Assembly (NCBI GenBank): GCA_018645325.1
Contig: JABGOU010000006.1
Location: forward strand, 62,001 to 126,000
DNA: 64,000 bases
Direction: 5' to 3'
DNA from: Desulfobacula sp.
GTDB taxonomy: Bacteria > Desulfobacterota > Desulfobacteria > Desulfobacterales > Desulfobacteraceae
The notes below the pieces were generated by a model. It did not search any database, had not been told where the DNA came from, and saw only the letters and a program-made list of their open reading frames with translations. The stretch's first letter is position 1; every line of letters starts with the position of its first letter. Made by a program: the position numbers and the translations under genes. Below are positions 24,585 through 34,034 of this stretch, in pieces.

Positions 24585-26549
24585 TCAGCTATTCTTAAAT
24601 ATGGTATTCAATTTTTCAGACAATTTTGCTATGTCAAAAGGCTTTAAGATAAATCCGTTGCACCCTTTTTTCATCATTTTCTCTATTTCTGTTTCCCGGC
24701 TATAACCAGAGGATACAAGCACTCTCATCTCAGGATCAAGAGCCCTTATTTTTTCAAATGTTTCCTCTCCATTCATCAAAGGCATTACCATATCAAGGAT
24801 AACAAGGTCTATTTTTTGTTTTTTGTCTTTTAAGACATTTACTGCATCAACCCCGTTTGAAACAGCTTTGACCTGATACCCAAGATGTTCTAACATTTCC
24901 GAGCAAACTTCGATTACACCTTTTTCATCATCAACCAATAAAACCATGCCTTTCCCATTGAAAATCATCTCTTTTTCTGAAGGCATTTTACTATGGGTAA
25001 TCTTTGTATTTGTGGCCGGCAGGAAAAATATAAAAGCACTGCCTTTTCCCGGTTTGCTCTTAACTTTAAATATTCCCTTATGGCTCTTTATAATTCCATA
25101 GGCTGTTGCAAGTCCAAGGCCGGTTCCCTGGCCTCTCTCTTTTGTAGTGAAAAACGGATCAAAAATCCGTGCCATGATCTCATCATTCATTTCAATACCA
25201 GTATCTATGACCGTTACTTTTACATATGCACCGCTTTTTACAAGTCCGAATTCATCCACCTTTAATTCATCCACAATAATATTTTCAGACTTTATGAGAA
25301 TTTTACCACCTTCAGGCATTGCCTGCCAGGCATTTACAAAAAGGTTCATCACCACCTGTTTAATCAAACCTTCATCAACTATAGTTCCCCATAATTGCTT
25401 ATCCAGAGATAGCTCGATCCGTATATCTTTTTTTGTTCTGCCAAACAATTTTGCAGTCATTTTTAAAAGATAATTCAAATTAATCAGGCTGGTCTCCTGG
25501 GATGTTTTCTGCGCAAATCCCAATAGCTGTTTAGCCATCTCAGCTCCGCTGAAAACATATGCATCAATATTGGCAAGCCTTTTATATTCATTGCTGCCAT
25601 GTTCAAATTCGCTTTTTACAAGGGATGCATATCCTTGAATACCCATCAGGATATTATTAAAATCATGGGCGATTCCTCCGGCAAGCGTTCCAATAGCATC
25701 CATTTTTTGGGCTTGGCGAAGCTGGTCTTCTAAGGTCACTCTTTCGGTTACATCCCTTGCCACCGCATATACGCCAGTGAATTCCTTTTTCCCGTCACTG
25801 GCAGGCATATGTATTGGAGTGACTTTTAATTCCATAAAAGCAAATAATTCATATGGATCATATTGAGAGGTTTTAGTCCCTGCCTTTTTAAACCTGAGTA
25901 GTATATCCTGCCCTTCAGTGGTCTGTTGATCATATCCTTGAACCCGAGTCAGGATGGAAGCTTTTGAAAGGTCGTCCTTATGAAGGATATCTTCAAACCC
26001 GGTTCCAATCAAATCTTTCTTTGGAAAACCTAGAACTTTTTCAAACTGATTATTTACAAAGGCAAAATATCCCTTTTGATCAAGTGTAAAAATGAGATCC
26101 GGAGAATTATTCACCATATATTCATATTGTCTCTCAGATGCTTCAAGTCTTGCGGAAACAGCTTTTTTATCTGCTATCAATTTTTTCTGGGAAAGTGCAT
26201 TTTTTACCGTTTTTACAAGATCTGCATATTCAAAGGGCTTTTTAAGATAATCCCAGGCACCTATTTTAAGTGCCCGGATAGCAGATTCAACAGATGCATA
26301 GCCCGTAATAATTATAATCAAGGCTTCTTCATCTATGGCAAAAATATGTTCCATTACTTCATACCCATTCATTCCGGGCATGCTCACATCAAGTAATACA
26401 ATGTCAAATTTTTGTTGCTTAAAAATCCTTAATGCTTCATTGCCGTCATATGCACCTGTCGTCTGGAAACCTTCTCTTTTCAAACAAAGAGTAATGTTTT
26501 CAACAATCCTTTTTTCATCATCAACAACAAGTATGTGTTCCAGACTCAT
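24585..26549 (-). CDS. Hybrid sensor histidine kinase (REC-PAS-HisKA-HATPase-REC)
   Basis: 654-residue soluble signalling protein with no membrane helix. Receiver 1 occupies residues ~5-120 with phosphoacceptor D54 (IVLLDVSMPGMNG) and K104; a PAS domain spans ~138-275; the dimerisation helix carries H295 in GGIAHDFNNILMG; the ATPase domain has the N box NLFVNAWQAMPEGG, DTGIEM, FDPFFTTK and GTGLGLATAYGI; receiver 2 (~535-650) has D586 in LVILDMVMPLMNG. The H-box variant HDFNN is common in cytoplasmic hybrid kinases. No output domain or partner regulator is adjacent, so the pathway is unknown. It ends at the bidirectional terminator shared with ppaC. Confidence 0.93.
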   Translation of the reverse strand: MSLEHILVVDDEKRIVENITLCLKREGFQTTGAYDGNEALRIFKQQKFDIVLLDVSMPGMNGYEVMEHIFAIDEEALIIIITGYASVESAIRALKIGAWDYLKKPFEYADLVKTVKNALSQKKLIADKKAVSARLEASERQYEYMVNNSPDLIFTLDQKGYFAFVNNQFEKVLGFPKKDLIGTGFEDILHKDDLSKASILTRVQGYDQQTTEGQDILLRFKKAGTKTSQYDPYELFAFMELKVTPIHMPASDGKKEFTGVYAVARDVTERVTLEDQLRQAQKMDAIGTLAGGIAHDFNNILMGIQGYASLVKSEFEHGSNEYKRLANIDAYVFSGAEMAKQLLGFAQKTSQETSLINLNYLLKMTAKLFGRTKKDIRIELSLDKQLWGTIVDEGLIKQVVMNLFVNAWQAMPEGGKILIKSENIIVDELKVDEFGLVKSGAYVKVTVIDTGIEMNDEIMARIFDPFFTTKERGQGTGLGLATAYGIIKSHKGIFKVKSKPGKGSAFIFFLPATNTKITHSKMPSEKEMIFNGKGMVLLVDDEKGVIEVCSEMLEHLGYQVKAVSNGVDAVNVLKDKKQKIDLVILDMVMPLMNGEETFEKIRALDPEMRVLVSSGYSRETEIEKMMKKGCNGFILKPFDIAKLSEKLNTIFKNS

Positions 26550-26669
26550 TTGCCATCCAAATCATGATTCTTATTTTCTTTAAACCGATTAAACCCAAAT
26601 CTCCGCAGCCTTGAATTTCTAATAACTGACAAGGCAAAGTCTTTTGCACCAGTTTAATTCAGTCTATGT

Positions 26670-29348
26670 TCAAATCGTTTCTATTCGAACCGCGCAGACT
26701 TTTGTTCCAGGAGTTTTTGCCACAGGATCCAGTTCACAGCAGGTCAACAAATTGGTAGGCGTTTCAGCAAAATGAAACCCCATGGATACTGTTCCAACGA
26801 TACATTTTTTTGTAACCTTTGCCTTTACTTCTACCTCGCCTCTTCTTGAAGCCACCTTCACCATCTGCTCGTCTGCAATCCCCAATTTCTCAGCATCTTC
26901 CGGATGAATATTCAGCAATTCTTCCTTGCCCAGGACATTCAGTCCGTATACTCTTCTTGTCATAGTGCTGTGAAAATGAAACAGACTTCGGTCAGTGGTC
27001 AGGAGCAGAGGATACTCTTTATCTGTATCTTCGCCTGGTTTTTTATATTCCAGGGGCATAAATTTCCCCTTACCGGTTTCTGTACCGAATTTTTCAGCAT
27101 GCAAAAAAGGTGTGCCAGAATGATCCTCTGACGGACAGGGCCATTGCAGGCTGCCCTTTTCCAGACGCGAATAGGAGATCCCTTTATAAGTTGGCATAAG
27201 AGAGCCCATCTCATCCATGATTTCTGACGGGCCTGAAAAATCAAACCCTTTGGCTGAAAGCCGTTTGGCCAGCTCACAGGCAATCCACCAGTCTGGTTTT
27301 GCCTCTCCGACAGGATCAAGAGCTTTACGCACTCTTTGAACCCTTCGTTCAGTATTTGTAAATGTACCATCTTTTTCTGCAAAAGCGGCTCCTGGAAGGA
27401 CAACATCGGCCAGTTCTGCGGTTTCCGTCATAAATATGTCCTGGACAACCATAAAATCTGCTTTTTCCATTGCTTCAATGGCATGGCTGGCATTGGCTTC
27501 ACTCAAAACCGGATTTTCCCCAACCATGTAAAGGGATTTAATACGACCCTCAAGAAGCGCATCAAATATTTCAGTATGGGTCAGACCGGCTTTGTCGCTT
27601 AATTCGACGCCCCAGGCAGATTCAAATTTGCTTCTGGCATCAGGGGAAGTTACTTGCTGATATCCCGGGTAAACATTGGGCAGACAGCCTATATCACAGG
27701 CACCCTGAACATTATTCTGGCCCCTTAAGGGGTTCACACCCGTTGAAGGTTTTCCGATATTGCCTGTGAGCAATGCCAGGTTGCTGACTGCCAGTACATT
27801 ATCAGTACCGTGAACATGCTGGGTAATCCCCATGCAATAGATGATGGAACTCGGTGTTTGAGTGGCATAGATCCGGGCGGCCTTGATGATTTTATCCTGA
27901 GCCACACCCGTAAGTTTTTCCACTGTATCCAAGTCGAATGCTTCCAGAGATTTTTCAAAGGATTCGAAATTTTCACAACGATCTGCTATAAAGGCTTTAT
28001 CTTCTAGTCCCTCTTCCAAAATTACCCGCATCATTCCCATAAGCAACGGCACATCAGTTCCAGGTTTATGTTGTAGAAATACGGCAGCAAATCGGCAGAG
28101 TTCAATTTCTTTGGGATTAGCAACAATCAGCTTGGCGCCTTTACGTACTGCATCCTTTACCTGCAGAGCAGCAATAGGATGCGCCTCTGTGGTGTTGGTC
28201 CCAATCGCCAGAATGGTTGAGGCATCACCAAGTTCAGTAATTGTATTTGTCATTGCACCGCTTCCCAGAGAGGTGGCCAGACCGGCCACAGTAGGAGCAT
28301 GTCACAGACGTGCACAATGATCTATATTATTGGTCCCCATAACGGCCCGGGTAAACTTTTGAAAGACATAATTATCCTCGTTTGTTGCTTTGGCAGAGGA
28401 AATGCCTGCAAATTTATCACCTTTGTTTTTGGCAAAATTATCTGCCACAAGGTCTAGAGCTTCATCCCATCCCACCTCGACAAAATTGCCATCTTTTTTA
28501 ACCATAGGAGAAGTCAGGCGGTCAGGATGATTTACAAATTTATAACCAAAGCGGCCCTTGACACAAAGTCTGCCTTTGCTCGCTTTATTGCCCAGATCTC
28601 CCCTGGCGCTGACCAGTTTATTATCCCTGACGCCCAAGACCACACCGCAGCCGCACCCGCAGAAGGCACAAATCGTTTTTACCTGGTGGGTGGGTCTTAC
28701 AGCATCTTTTTCAGTCAATGCACCTACGGGGCAGCGAACAATACACTCACCGCAGGATTCACAATTGGATTCAAGCCGGGGCCTGTCCCCAAAACCGGCA
28801 ACTTTTGTTCCCAGTCCCCGATGAACAAAATCAATGGCCTGGATATTTTGAATTTCATCACAGGTGCGCACACAGATACCGCATAACACACACCGGTTTG
28901 GATTAAAAGTAAAGAACGGGTTGGAATCATCAATAGGGAGTAATTTATCTGGTTTTTTTAACCGGTCAAGCCTTTTTTTATCCATTCCAACATGATCCGC
29001 TACCCGCTGTAAGGCACACTTGGTGTTCTGGAAACAGTTCAGGCAGTCTGTATCATGATCCGCCACGATAAGTTCTACATTAATCTGTCTTATTTTCTGG
29101 ATCTCGGGTGTCTCGGTTAATACAACCATGCCTTCCTTGACCAGAGTCTTGCAGGAAATGACTGTTTTTTTCCACTCTCCCTGGATTTCCACAAGACAGA
29201 GCCTGCAGGCCCCTATGGGTTCCAATTGTCGATGATGACAAAGATGTGGAATGTAAATTCCTTTTCTGAGCGCTGCGTCCAGTATGGTCATGCCGCTATC
29301 GGCTGTAACGGACAGGCCGTTTATTTTAAGTTCTATTTTCTCGGTCAC
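26670..29348 (-). CDS. fdhA: Formate dehydrogenase catalytic subunit, selenocysteine-containing
   Basis: One 892-residue selenoprotein read through an in-frame TGA at 28304-28302 (Sec349). The region around it, DHCARL-U-HAPTVAGLA, is the classic formate dehydrogenase active site, and a SECIS hairpin follows. N-terminal [2Fe-2S] plant-type ferredoxin domain (~1-80, Cys in CHHRQ, GACRLC), a His/Cys cluster (DTDCLNCFQNTKC), two [4Fe-4S] sets near 145-220 (CVLCGICVRTC, CESCGECIVRC), then the molybdopterin domain with CAFCGCGCGV near 228. Oxidises formate to CO2 at Mo or W bis-MGD, or the reverse. The start is GTG with AGGAGG 6 nt upstream; 11 nt after the NuoF-like gene. A naive gene finder would break this into two frames. 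Confidence 0.96.
28273..28304 (-). promoter_or_regulatory. SECIS element and UGA codon of fdhA
   Basis: On the minus strand the TGA at 28304-28302 is followed after 12 nt by GTGGCC-GGTCT-GGCCAC (28289-28273): a perfect 6-bp stem with apical loop GGUCU. This is the same loop found in the E. coli fdhF SECIS recognised by SelB, at nearly the same distance from the UGA. It lies inside the coding sequence, as bacterial SECIS elements do. Confidence 0.95.
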
Positions 29349-29359
29349 TTGTTACCTCC

Positions 29360-31234
29360 TTAATTTACACGTCCTGGGACGCATTCCACTGCACGAAATT
29401 TTTTCGGACATTTTTCAAAGCACATGCCGCATCGAATACATTTGTCCTGGTCAAGTACATGAACCTGCTTTTTCTCACCCGTAATTGCTTCCACAGGGCA
29501 GGCTTTTGCACAGATTGTGCAACCCTTGCATTTTTCTTCATCGATAAGATATGAAACCAGTTCTTTACATGCCAGTGCTGGACAGGCTTTATCATTGATA
29601 TGAGCTTCATATTCTTCTCTAAAATATTTGATCGTGGTCAAAACAGGATTCGCCGCGCTTTGTCCCAGACCACAAAGAGAGCCTGCATTCACAGCTTCGC
29701 CCATCTCCACAAGCAACTCAATATCACCGGGTTTACCTTTTCCTTTAGTGATGTCTATCAAAATGTTCAGCATCTGTTTGGTGCCCACCCTGCAAAGGGT
29801 ACATTGTCCGCAGGATTCTTTCTGGGTAAAATCCAGAAAATATCGAGCAATGTCAACCATACAGGTGGTTTCATCCAGGATGACCATACCACCTGAGCCC
29901 ATCATGGAGCCGGCAGCTTTCAAAGAATCATAGTCCACAGGTGTATCCAGAAAAGTATCGGGCAGACAACCGCCTGATGGACCACCCGTCTGAACAGCTT
30001 TAAATTTTTTACCATCACAAATTCCGCCGCCGATAGTAAAGATAATTTCCCGCAAAGAAATACCCATAGGAACCTCGATCAAACCGCAATTATTCACTTT
30101 GCCTGTCAGGGCAAAAACTGCTGTTCCCTTGCTGTTTTCAGTCCCGATACCTGCAAACCATGCACCGCCTCGGGTTATGATCTGAGGTACGTAGGCAAAT
30201 GTTTTAACATTATTCAATACAGTTGGTTTGTCAAAAAGCCCTTCTTCTGTTGTTCTGGGCCGCGGAGCCGCTTTCGGCATTCCCCTGTTGCCTTCTATGG
30301 ACAGGGTCAGCGCAGTGGATTCGCCGCAGACAAATGCACCCGCGCCTAGAAAGCACTCAATATCAAACTTAAAATTGGTACCCATAATGTTCTCACCAAG
30401 AAAACCCATCTCGTGTGCCTGCTTGATGGCATTATTAAACCGTTTCACGGCTAATGGATATTCAGCTCGAACATAGACATAGCCTTTGGCGGCTCCAATT
30501 GAATAACCGGCAATGGCCATACCTTCCAGAACGGCGTGCGGATCTGATTCTAAAGTACATCGATCCATGAATGCCCCGGGATCGCCCTCATCAGCATTAC
30601 AGACAATATATTTTTCCTCACCCTTTGACGCCAGACCGGCTTCCCACTTGCGCCCGGCAGGAAATCCGCCACCACCTCTGCCGCGAAGACCTGAAATTTT
30701 GACTTCTTCAATGACATCGGTCTGTTTCATTTTAAGGGAAGCTGCTAACCCGCTATAACCATTTTGAGCAATATAGTGGTTGATATTTGTTGGATCAATA
30801 ATACCTGTATTATGAAAAAGTTCTCTTGCCTGGGGCTTAAAAAAGGGCGTGCCCATTAAATCTTGAATTCCAGGTACTTTTTTATCCCCGACAGTCCCTA
30901 AAGCATAATGTGCCAGAGGATCATCACCGAGGATATAATTTTCAACCAGTTCCAATGCAATTTTTTTGTTCACATTTTTATAAAATATATTTGAGCCATC
31001 AGATTTAACAATATTAACAAGAGGCTCTGTGTAGCAGGGACCAAAACACCCGACTTCAACTATTTTTGCATCAATACCTCTTTTTTCGATCTCTTCTTCA
31101 AAGGTTTGTTTTACGGCTAATGCTCCGGCAGATCGACCGCAAGTTGCCGCCCCAATATAAATTTTCGGCATTTTGCTTTGAACCAGTTCCTTCCATTCAT
31201 CTTCCGCACGCTTTTTTATATCACTGAATTTCAT
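29360..31234 (-). CDS. NuoF/HylB-like NAD(H)-, FMN- and FeS-binding subunit of formate dehydrogenase
   Basis: 624-residue flavoprotein. An N-terminal thioredoxin-like [2Fe-2S] domain (~20-110, CGRSAGA, CFGPCYTEPL) is followed by the NuoF core: NADH-binding GLRGRGGGGFPAGRKW near 180, CNADEGDPGAFMDR, FMN-binding GAGAFVCGESTAL near 320, the [4Fe-4S] motif ESCGQCTLCRVGT near 470, and two C-terminal ferredoxin-type clusters (CKGCTICAKACP, CIRCGMCFEKCP). This is the HydB/HylB layout found in NADH-dependent and electron-bifurcating hydrogenases and formate dehydrogenases. It sits between the NuoE-like gene (1 nt) and fdhA (11 nt). Coupling formate to NAD and possibly ferredoxin is inferred from architecture; true bifurcation cannot be proved from sequence. 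Confidence 0.93.
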   Translation of the reverse strand: MKFSDIKKRAEDEWKELVQSKMPKIYIGAATCGRSAGALAVKQTFEEEIEKRGIDAKIVEVGCFGPCYTEPLVNIVKSDGSNIFYKNVNKKIALELVENYILGDDPLAHYALGTVGDKKVPGIQDLMGTPFFKPQARELFHNTGIIDPTNINHYIAQNGYSGLAASLKMKQTDVIEEVKISGLRGRGGGGFPAGRKWEAGLASKGEEKYIVCNADEGDPGAFMDRCTLESDPHAVLEGMAIAGYSIGAAKGYVYVRAEYPLAVKRFNNAIKQAHEMGFLGENIMGTNFKFDIECFLGAGAFVCGESTALTLSIEGNRGMPKAAPRPRTTEEGLFDKPTVLNNVKTFAYVPQIITRGGAWFAGIGTENSKGTAVFALTGKVNNCGLIEVPMGISLREIIFTIGGGICDGKKFKAVQTGGPSGGCLPDTFLDTPVDYDSLKAAGSMMGSGGMVILDETTCMVDIARYFLDFTQKESCGQCTLCRVGTKQMLNILIDITKGKGKPGDIELLVEMGEAVNAGSLCGLGQSAANPVLTTIKYFREEYEAHINDKACPALACKELVSYLIDEEKCKGCTICAKACPVEAITGEKKQVHVLDQDKCIRCGMCFEKCPKKFRAVECVPGRVN

Positions 31235-31235
31235 T

Positions 31236-31685
31236 TTATGCCTCCTTCACAAAAAGCGTATCCACATTTTTCGTGGTCAATTTGGCCTTTACATCATCAT
31301 TGACCATTACACATGGTGCCAGTGCACAGCAACCAATACATGCAGCTGTTTCCAAGGTATAATTTTGATCTTCCGTGGTTTCCCCTTCTTTTATGTCTAA
31401 TCTGTCCTCAATTTTTTCAAGAATCTGCTCAGCACCACGGACATGGCAGGCTGTCCCCCTGCAAACCGTCACCTTATTTTTTCCCATGGGGGTGAACCTG
31501 AATTGTTCATAAAACGTCGCCACTGCATATACTTTACTTTCAGGTACTACAACAAATTTTGCAACTTTACGCATTGTCTCTTCCGGAAGGTAGCCAAACT
31601 CACTTTGAACTTGTTGTAAAATCGGAATCAATTCAATATTTTTACCTTCATAGCACGATAAGATTTTTCCTAAACGTTCTTCCAT
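31236..31685 (-). CDS. NuoE/HylA-like [2Fe-2S] subunit of formate dehydrogenase
   Basis: 149-residue thioredoxin-fold [2Fe-2S] protein. It has the helical N-terminal part with LIPILQQVQSEFGYLP and the four cluster cysteines in VCRGTACHVRG and AACIGCCALAPCVMV. Length and motif match NuoE and the HydA/HylA-type small diaphorase subunit. It is the first gene of the formate dehydrogenase operon and partner of the NuoF-like protein. AAGGAGG lies 4 nt before the ATG. Confidence 0.93.
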   Translation of the reverse strand: MEERLGKILSCYEGKNIELIPILQQVQSEFGYLPEETMRKVAKFVVVPESKVYAVATFYEQFRFTPMGKNKVTVCRGTACHVRGAEQILEKIEDRLDIKEGETTEDQNYTLETAACIGCCALAPCVMVNDDVKAKLTTKNVDTLFVKEA

Positions 31686-31808
31686 TATGCCTCCTTACTT
31701 TACCATTTCTCCTGCTCGAGTATGCAGTTATGCCAATAAAAATTTATAGTATAGTGACCCATGCTCCAGGGCAGGATAATGCGGGTCTATAATATACCCA
31801 TAGGCGCA

Positions 31809-31837
31809 TAAATAGATAAGAAGTTGCTTTTTGTCAA
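31809..31837 (-). promoter_or_regulatory. Putative promoter of the formate dehydrogenase operon
   Basis: On the minus strand TTGACA (31837-31832) and TATTTA (31814-31809) are separated by 17 nt, a good sigma70 match. It lies 124 nt upstream of the NuoE-like start, leaving a leader with a loose GACCC/GGGTC pairing. The -35 box overlaps nothing else, as the neighbouring alaX-like gene ends at 31854. Confidence 0.6.
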
Positions 31838-31853
31838 GGAAAGTATAAAAAAA

Positions 31854-32291
31854 TTATAAAAGCTTGAACCTTATCCTAAGAACTCCGCCTTCAAACCCTG
31901 TTGTTGTAATCTTAAACTGCCCTATCTCGCGGGTTGAATTGACATGTAACCCTGCGCACGGGCAGACATCATAATCACCAATACTGACAATCCTAATTTG
32001 TTTCAACGCTTCTTGATCAGGAACCCGGTCTATTTTATATCGCCTTTGAGCATCCTCTTTGGATACCATTTTTATAATTATGGGCAGATCTTTTTTTATC
32101 TGGCGATTAATGCTGTCATTTAGTTCAATGATTTCAAGCGATGTCAAAGCACGCTCAAAATGATAATCACATTTTGACTTTTTTTTATTGATATGGGCGC
32201 TAAAACATCTGTTACATCCAAATTTACTTACCATTGCCTGGTTAAGCATATGCTCGGCCGTGTGCATTTCAGGGTAGTGCTTTTTTGACAT
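31854..32291 (-). CDS. AlaX-like alanyl/threonyl-tRNA editing-domain protein
   Basis: 145-residue free-standing editing domain of the second additional domain (SAD) superfamily. The zinc ligands expected for AlaX are present: H-x3-H in MHTAEHML near residues 10-14 and C-x3-H in CPCAGLHVNS near 110-116. AlaX proteins remove Ser or Gly from mischarged tRNA-Ala; related ones act on tRNA-Thr. The short length without the C-Ala or N-terminal part suggests an AlaX-S-type protein. It follows the RluD-like gene by 12 nt on the same strand. Confidence 0.8.
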   Translation of the reverse strand: MSKKHYPEMHTAEHMLNQAMVSKFGCNRCFSAHINKKKSKCDYHFERALTSLEIIELNDSINRQIKKDLPIIIKMVSKEDAQRRYKIDRVPDQEALKQIRIVSIGDYDVCPCAGLHVNSTREIGQFKITTTGFEGGVLRIRFKLL

Positions 32292-32303
32292 ATTACCTTT
32301 TTT

Positions 32304-33233
32304 TCATTTTAAGGATTCAAGCTGTGATATCGTCTTTAAAAAATCTTGGGGCAGGTCTGCTTCAAACTGCATTTTTTTACCCGAATAAGGATGTCTGAAA
32401 GCAAGCTTCTGGGAATGAAGCATTTGCCTGGGAGTGATACTCTTTTTTTTTCGATATCTTCTGGGCTGATAAACTAAATCACCAATCAATGGATAATCAA
32501 TGGCATAAAAATGAACCCTTATTTGATGGGTCCGCCCTGTTTTTAGGAGGGCTTCAACAAGACAGGCTGTCTTAAACCGCTTTATTATTTTCCAGCAGGT
32601 TCTGGCAGGTTTACCTTTTTCATAGTTTATAGCCATTAGTTTTCTTTTCACAGGGTGACGTCCTATGGGAAGGTTAATTTCTCCTTTATTCTCTGATATA
32701 TAGCCGGAAATCAGGGCAAGATATTTTTTTAACACACGTCTGTATTTGAATTCTTTTTGCAGAAAATCTAAAGCTTTTTTTGTTTTCGCAGCCACCATCA
32801 ATCCACTGGTATCCTTATCCAGTCTATGGACAATACCGGATCGGAAAGGATCCTGCCCTACCTCTTTTATACCAGGTTCATGAAATAGCAGTGCATTCAC
32901 AAGGGTTCCGGATAAATTTCCCGGAGCCGGATGGACAACCATACCCGCTTTTTTATTGATGACAATAATATGGTCGTCTTCAAATTGAATATCCAGACGA
33001 ATATTTTCAGGTATTACTGCAATATCATAATCTGGATCAGGAATAATCCCTGTAATAATGTCATTTGGTTTTAGCTTAAAGCCGGGTTTCTTGTTTTCAT
33101 TATTAACAAAAATTAGGCCTTTGTTTATAAGTTTTACGGCAAGATTCCTTGAACAGGCTTTGTTCAAATTTGAGATGACTGCATCAAGACGGACATTTTT
33201 TAGATCTTCAGATATCTTAATATTTATTTTCAT
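32304..33233 (-). CDS. RluA/RluD-family rRNA pseudouridine synthase
   Basis: 309-residue enzyme. An N-terminal S4 RNA-binding domain (~1-80, RLDAVISNLN, INKGLIFVNN) is followed by the pseudouridine synthase core with the motif HRLDKDTSGLMV near 137, containing the catalytic Asp, plus KTGRTHQIRVHF and HSQKLAFRHP. S4 plus this core and length match RluD, which modifies helix 69 of 23S rRNA, but RluA/RluC types cannot be excluded. It is downstream of carD and upstream of the AlaX-like gene. Confidence 0.9.
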   Translation of the reverse strand: MKINIKISEDLKNVRLDAVISNLNKACSRNLAVKLINKGLIFVNNENKKPGFKLKPNDIITGIIPDPDYDIAVIPENIRLDIQFEDDHIIVINKKAGMVVHPAPGNLSGTLVNALLFHEPGIKEVGQDPFRSGIVHRLDKDTSGLMVAAKTKKALDFLQKEFKYRRVLKKYLALISGYISENKGEINLPIGRHPVKRKLMAINYEKGKPARTCWKIIKRFKTACLVEALLKTGRTHQIRVHFYAIDYPLIGDLVYQPRRYRKKKSITPRQMLHSQKLAFRHPYSGKKMQFEADLPQDFLKTISQLESLK

Positions 33234-33299
33234 TACAAAAAAACCGACGAACTATTTATTGCCCGCCGGTTTTCAAATTTGTTTAATTTTAAAGAAAGA

Positions 33300-33833
33300 T
33301 TAATTAAAAAGGTTCTCAATTTCCTGCATCATTGATTTTTCGTCAATATCCTTGGCAGTCGACAATTCCTGGACCAGTAAATTCTGGGCCGTATCAAGAA
33401 GCTTACGCTCACCAAAAGAAAGATCTTTTTCAAGCTTTAGCTGAAAAAGATCTCTGAAAACCTCAGCAACATCATAGATGGATCCGGTTTTAATCTTATC
33501 CATATATTCACGGTATCTTCTATTCCATGTCTGGTTATCAGCACCTTGTGCCTTTTCCTGCATAACCTTATAGACTTCAGGGACCTCTGTTTCAGGAATA
33601 ACTTCCCTCAAGCCTACTGATTCCACATTTGAAGTCGGAATCATAATCACCATGCCATTTTCCACGATCTTCATCATGTAAAAATTCATGGTGTCTCCAT
33701 TTATCTCCTTGCTCTCAATTGATTCAATGCAGCCAACACCGTGTGCAGGGTAGACTGCCAGATCACCTTTGAAAAATTCTTTTTTAGTCGGGACTTCTTC
33801 GTTTATCTTGGTTTTTTTGAATTTTTCAGCCAT
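33300..33833 (-). CDS. CarD family transcriptional regulator
   Basis: 177-residue protein of the CarD_CdnL_TRCF family. An N-terminal RNA-polymerase-interacting Tudor-like domain has GDLAVYPAHGVGCIESIE near residue 21 and FYMMKI; the C-terminal helical domain has NQTWNRRYREYMDKIKTG. Members bind RNA polymerase beta and stabilise promoter open complexes, often at rRNA promoters. I chose the ATG at 33833 (MAEKFKK) because GGGAG is 5 nt upstream; an ATG four codons earlier overlaps that site. It sits with ribosome-linked genes (pth, rplY). Confidence 0.92.
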   Translation of the reverse strand: MAEKFKKTKINEEVPTKKEFFKGDLAVYPAHGVGCIESIESKEINGDTMNFYMMKIVENGMVIMIPTSNVESVGLREVIPETEVPEVYKVMQEKAQGADNQTWNRRYREYMDKIKTGSIYDVAEVFRDLFQLKLEKDLSFGERKLLDTAQNLLVQELSTAKDIDEKSMMQEIENLFN

Positions 33834-34034
33834 TAGATCTCCCATCTTTTATTATGAAAACAATTAACCCATCATCGGGTAGAGAACCATATTTTAACAG
33901 CATTGTCAATAAAATAAATTTTATAGAAATCTTTAAAACTCAATTATGGAGGATATATTTCGCAGAATAATGGGTATTTTCAACCTATATGCTTTTAGCT
34001 CATATGTATTTTGCTATAACGAATCTTCAGCCTA

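Noticed and set aside
28289-28304. Formate dehydrogenase gene broken by a nonsense mutation
   Set aside because: The stop is TGA at the exact Sec position of the family, the frame continues, and a perfect SECIS hairpin follows.
31686-31853. Sigma54 promoter for the formate dehydrogenase operon
   Set aside because: A TTGGCAT..TGCAT stretch has GG and GC separated by 7 rather than 10 nt, so it does not fit the -24/-12 pattern; a sigma70-type promoter fits better.
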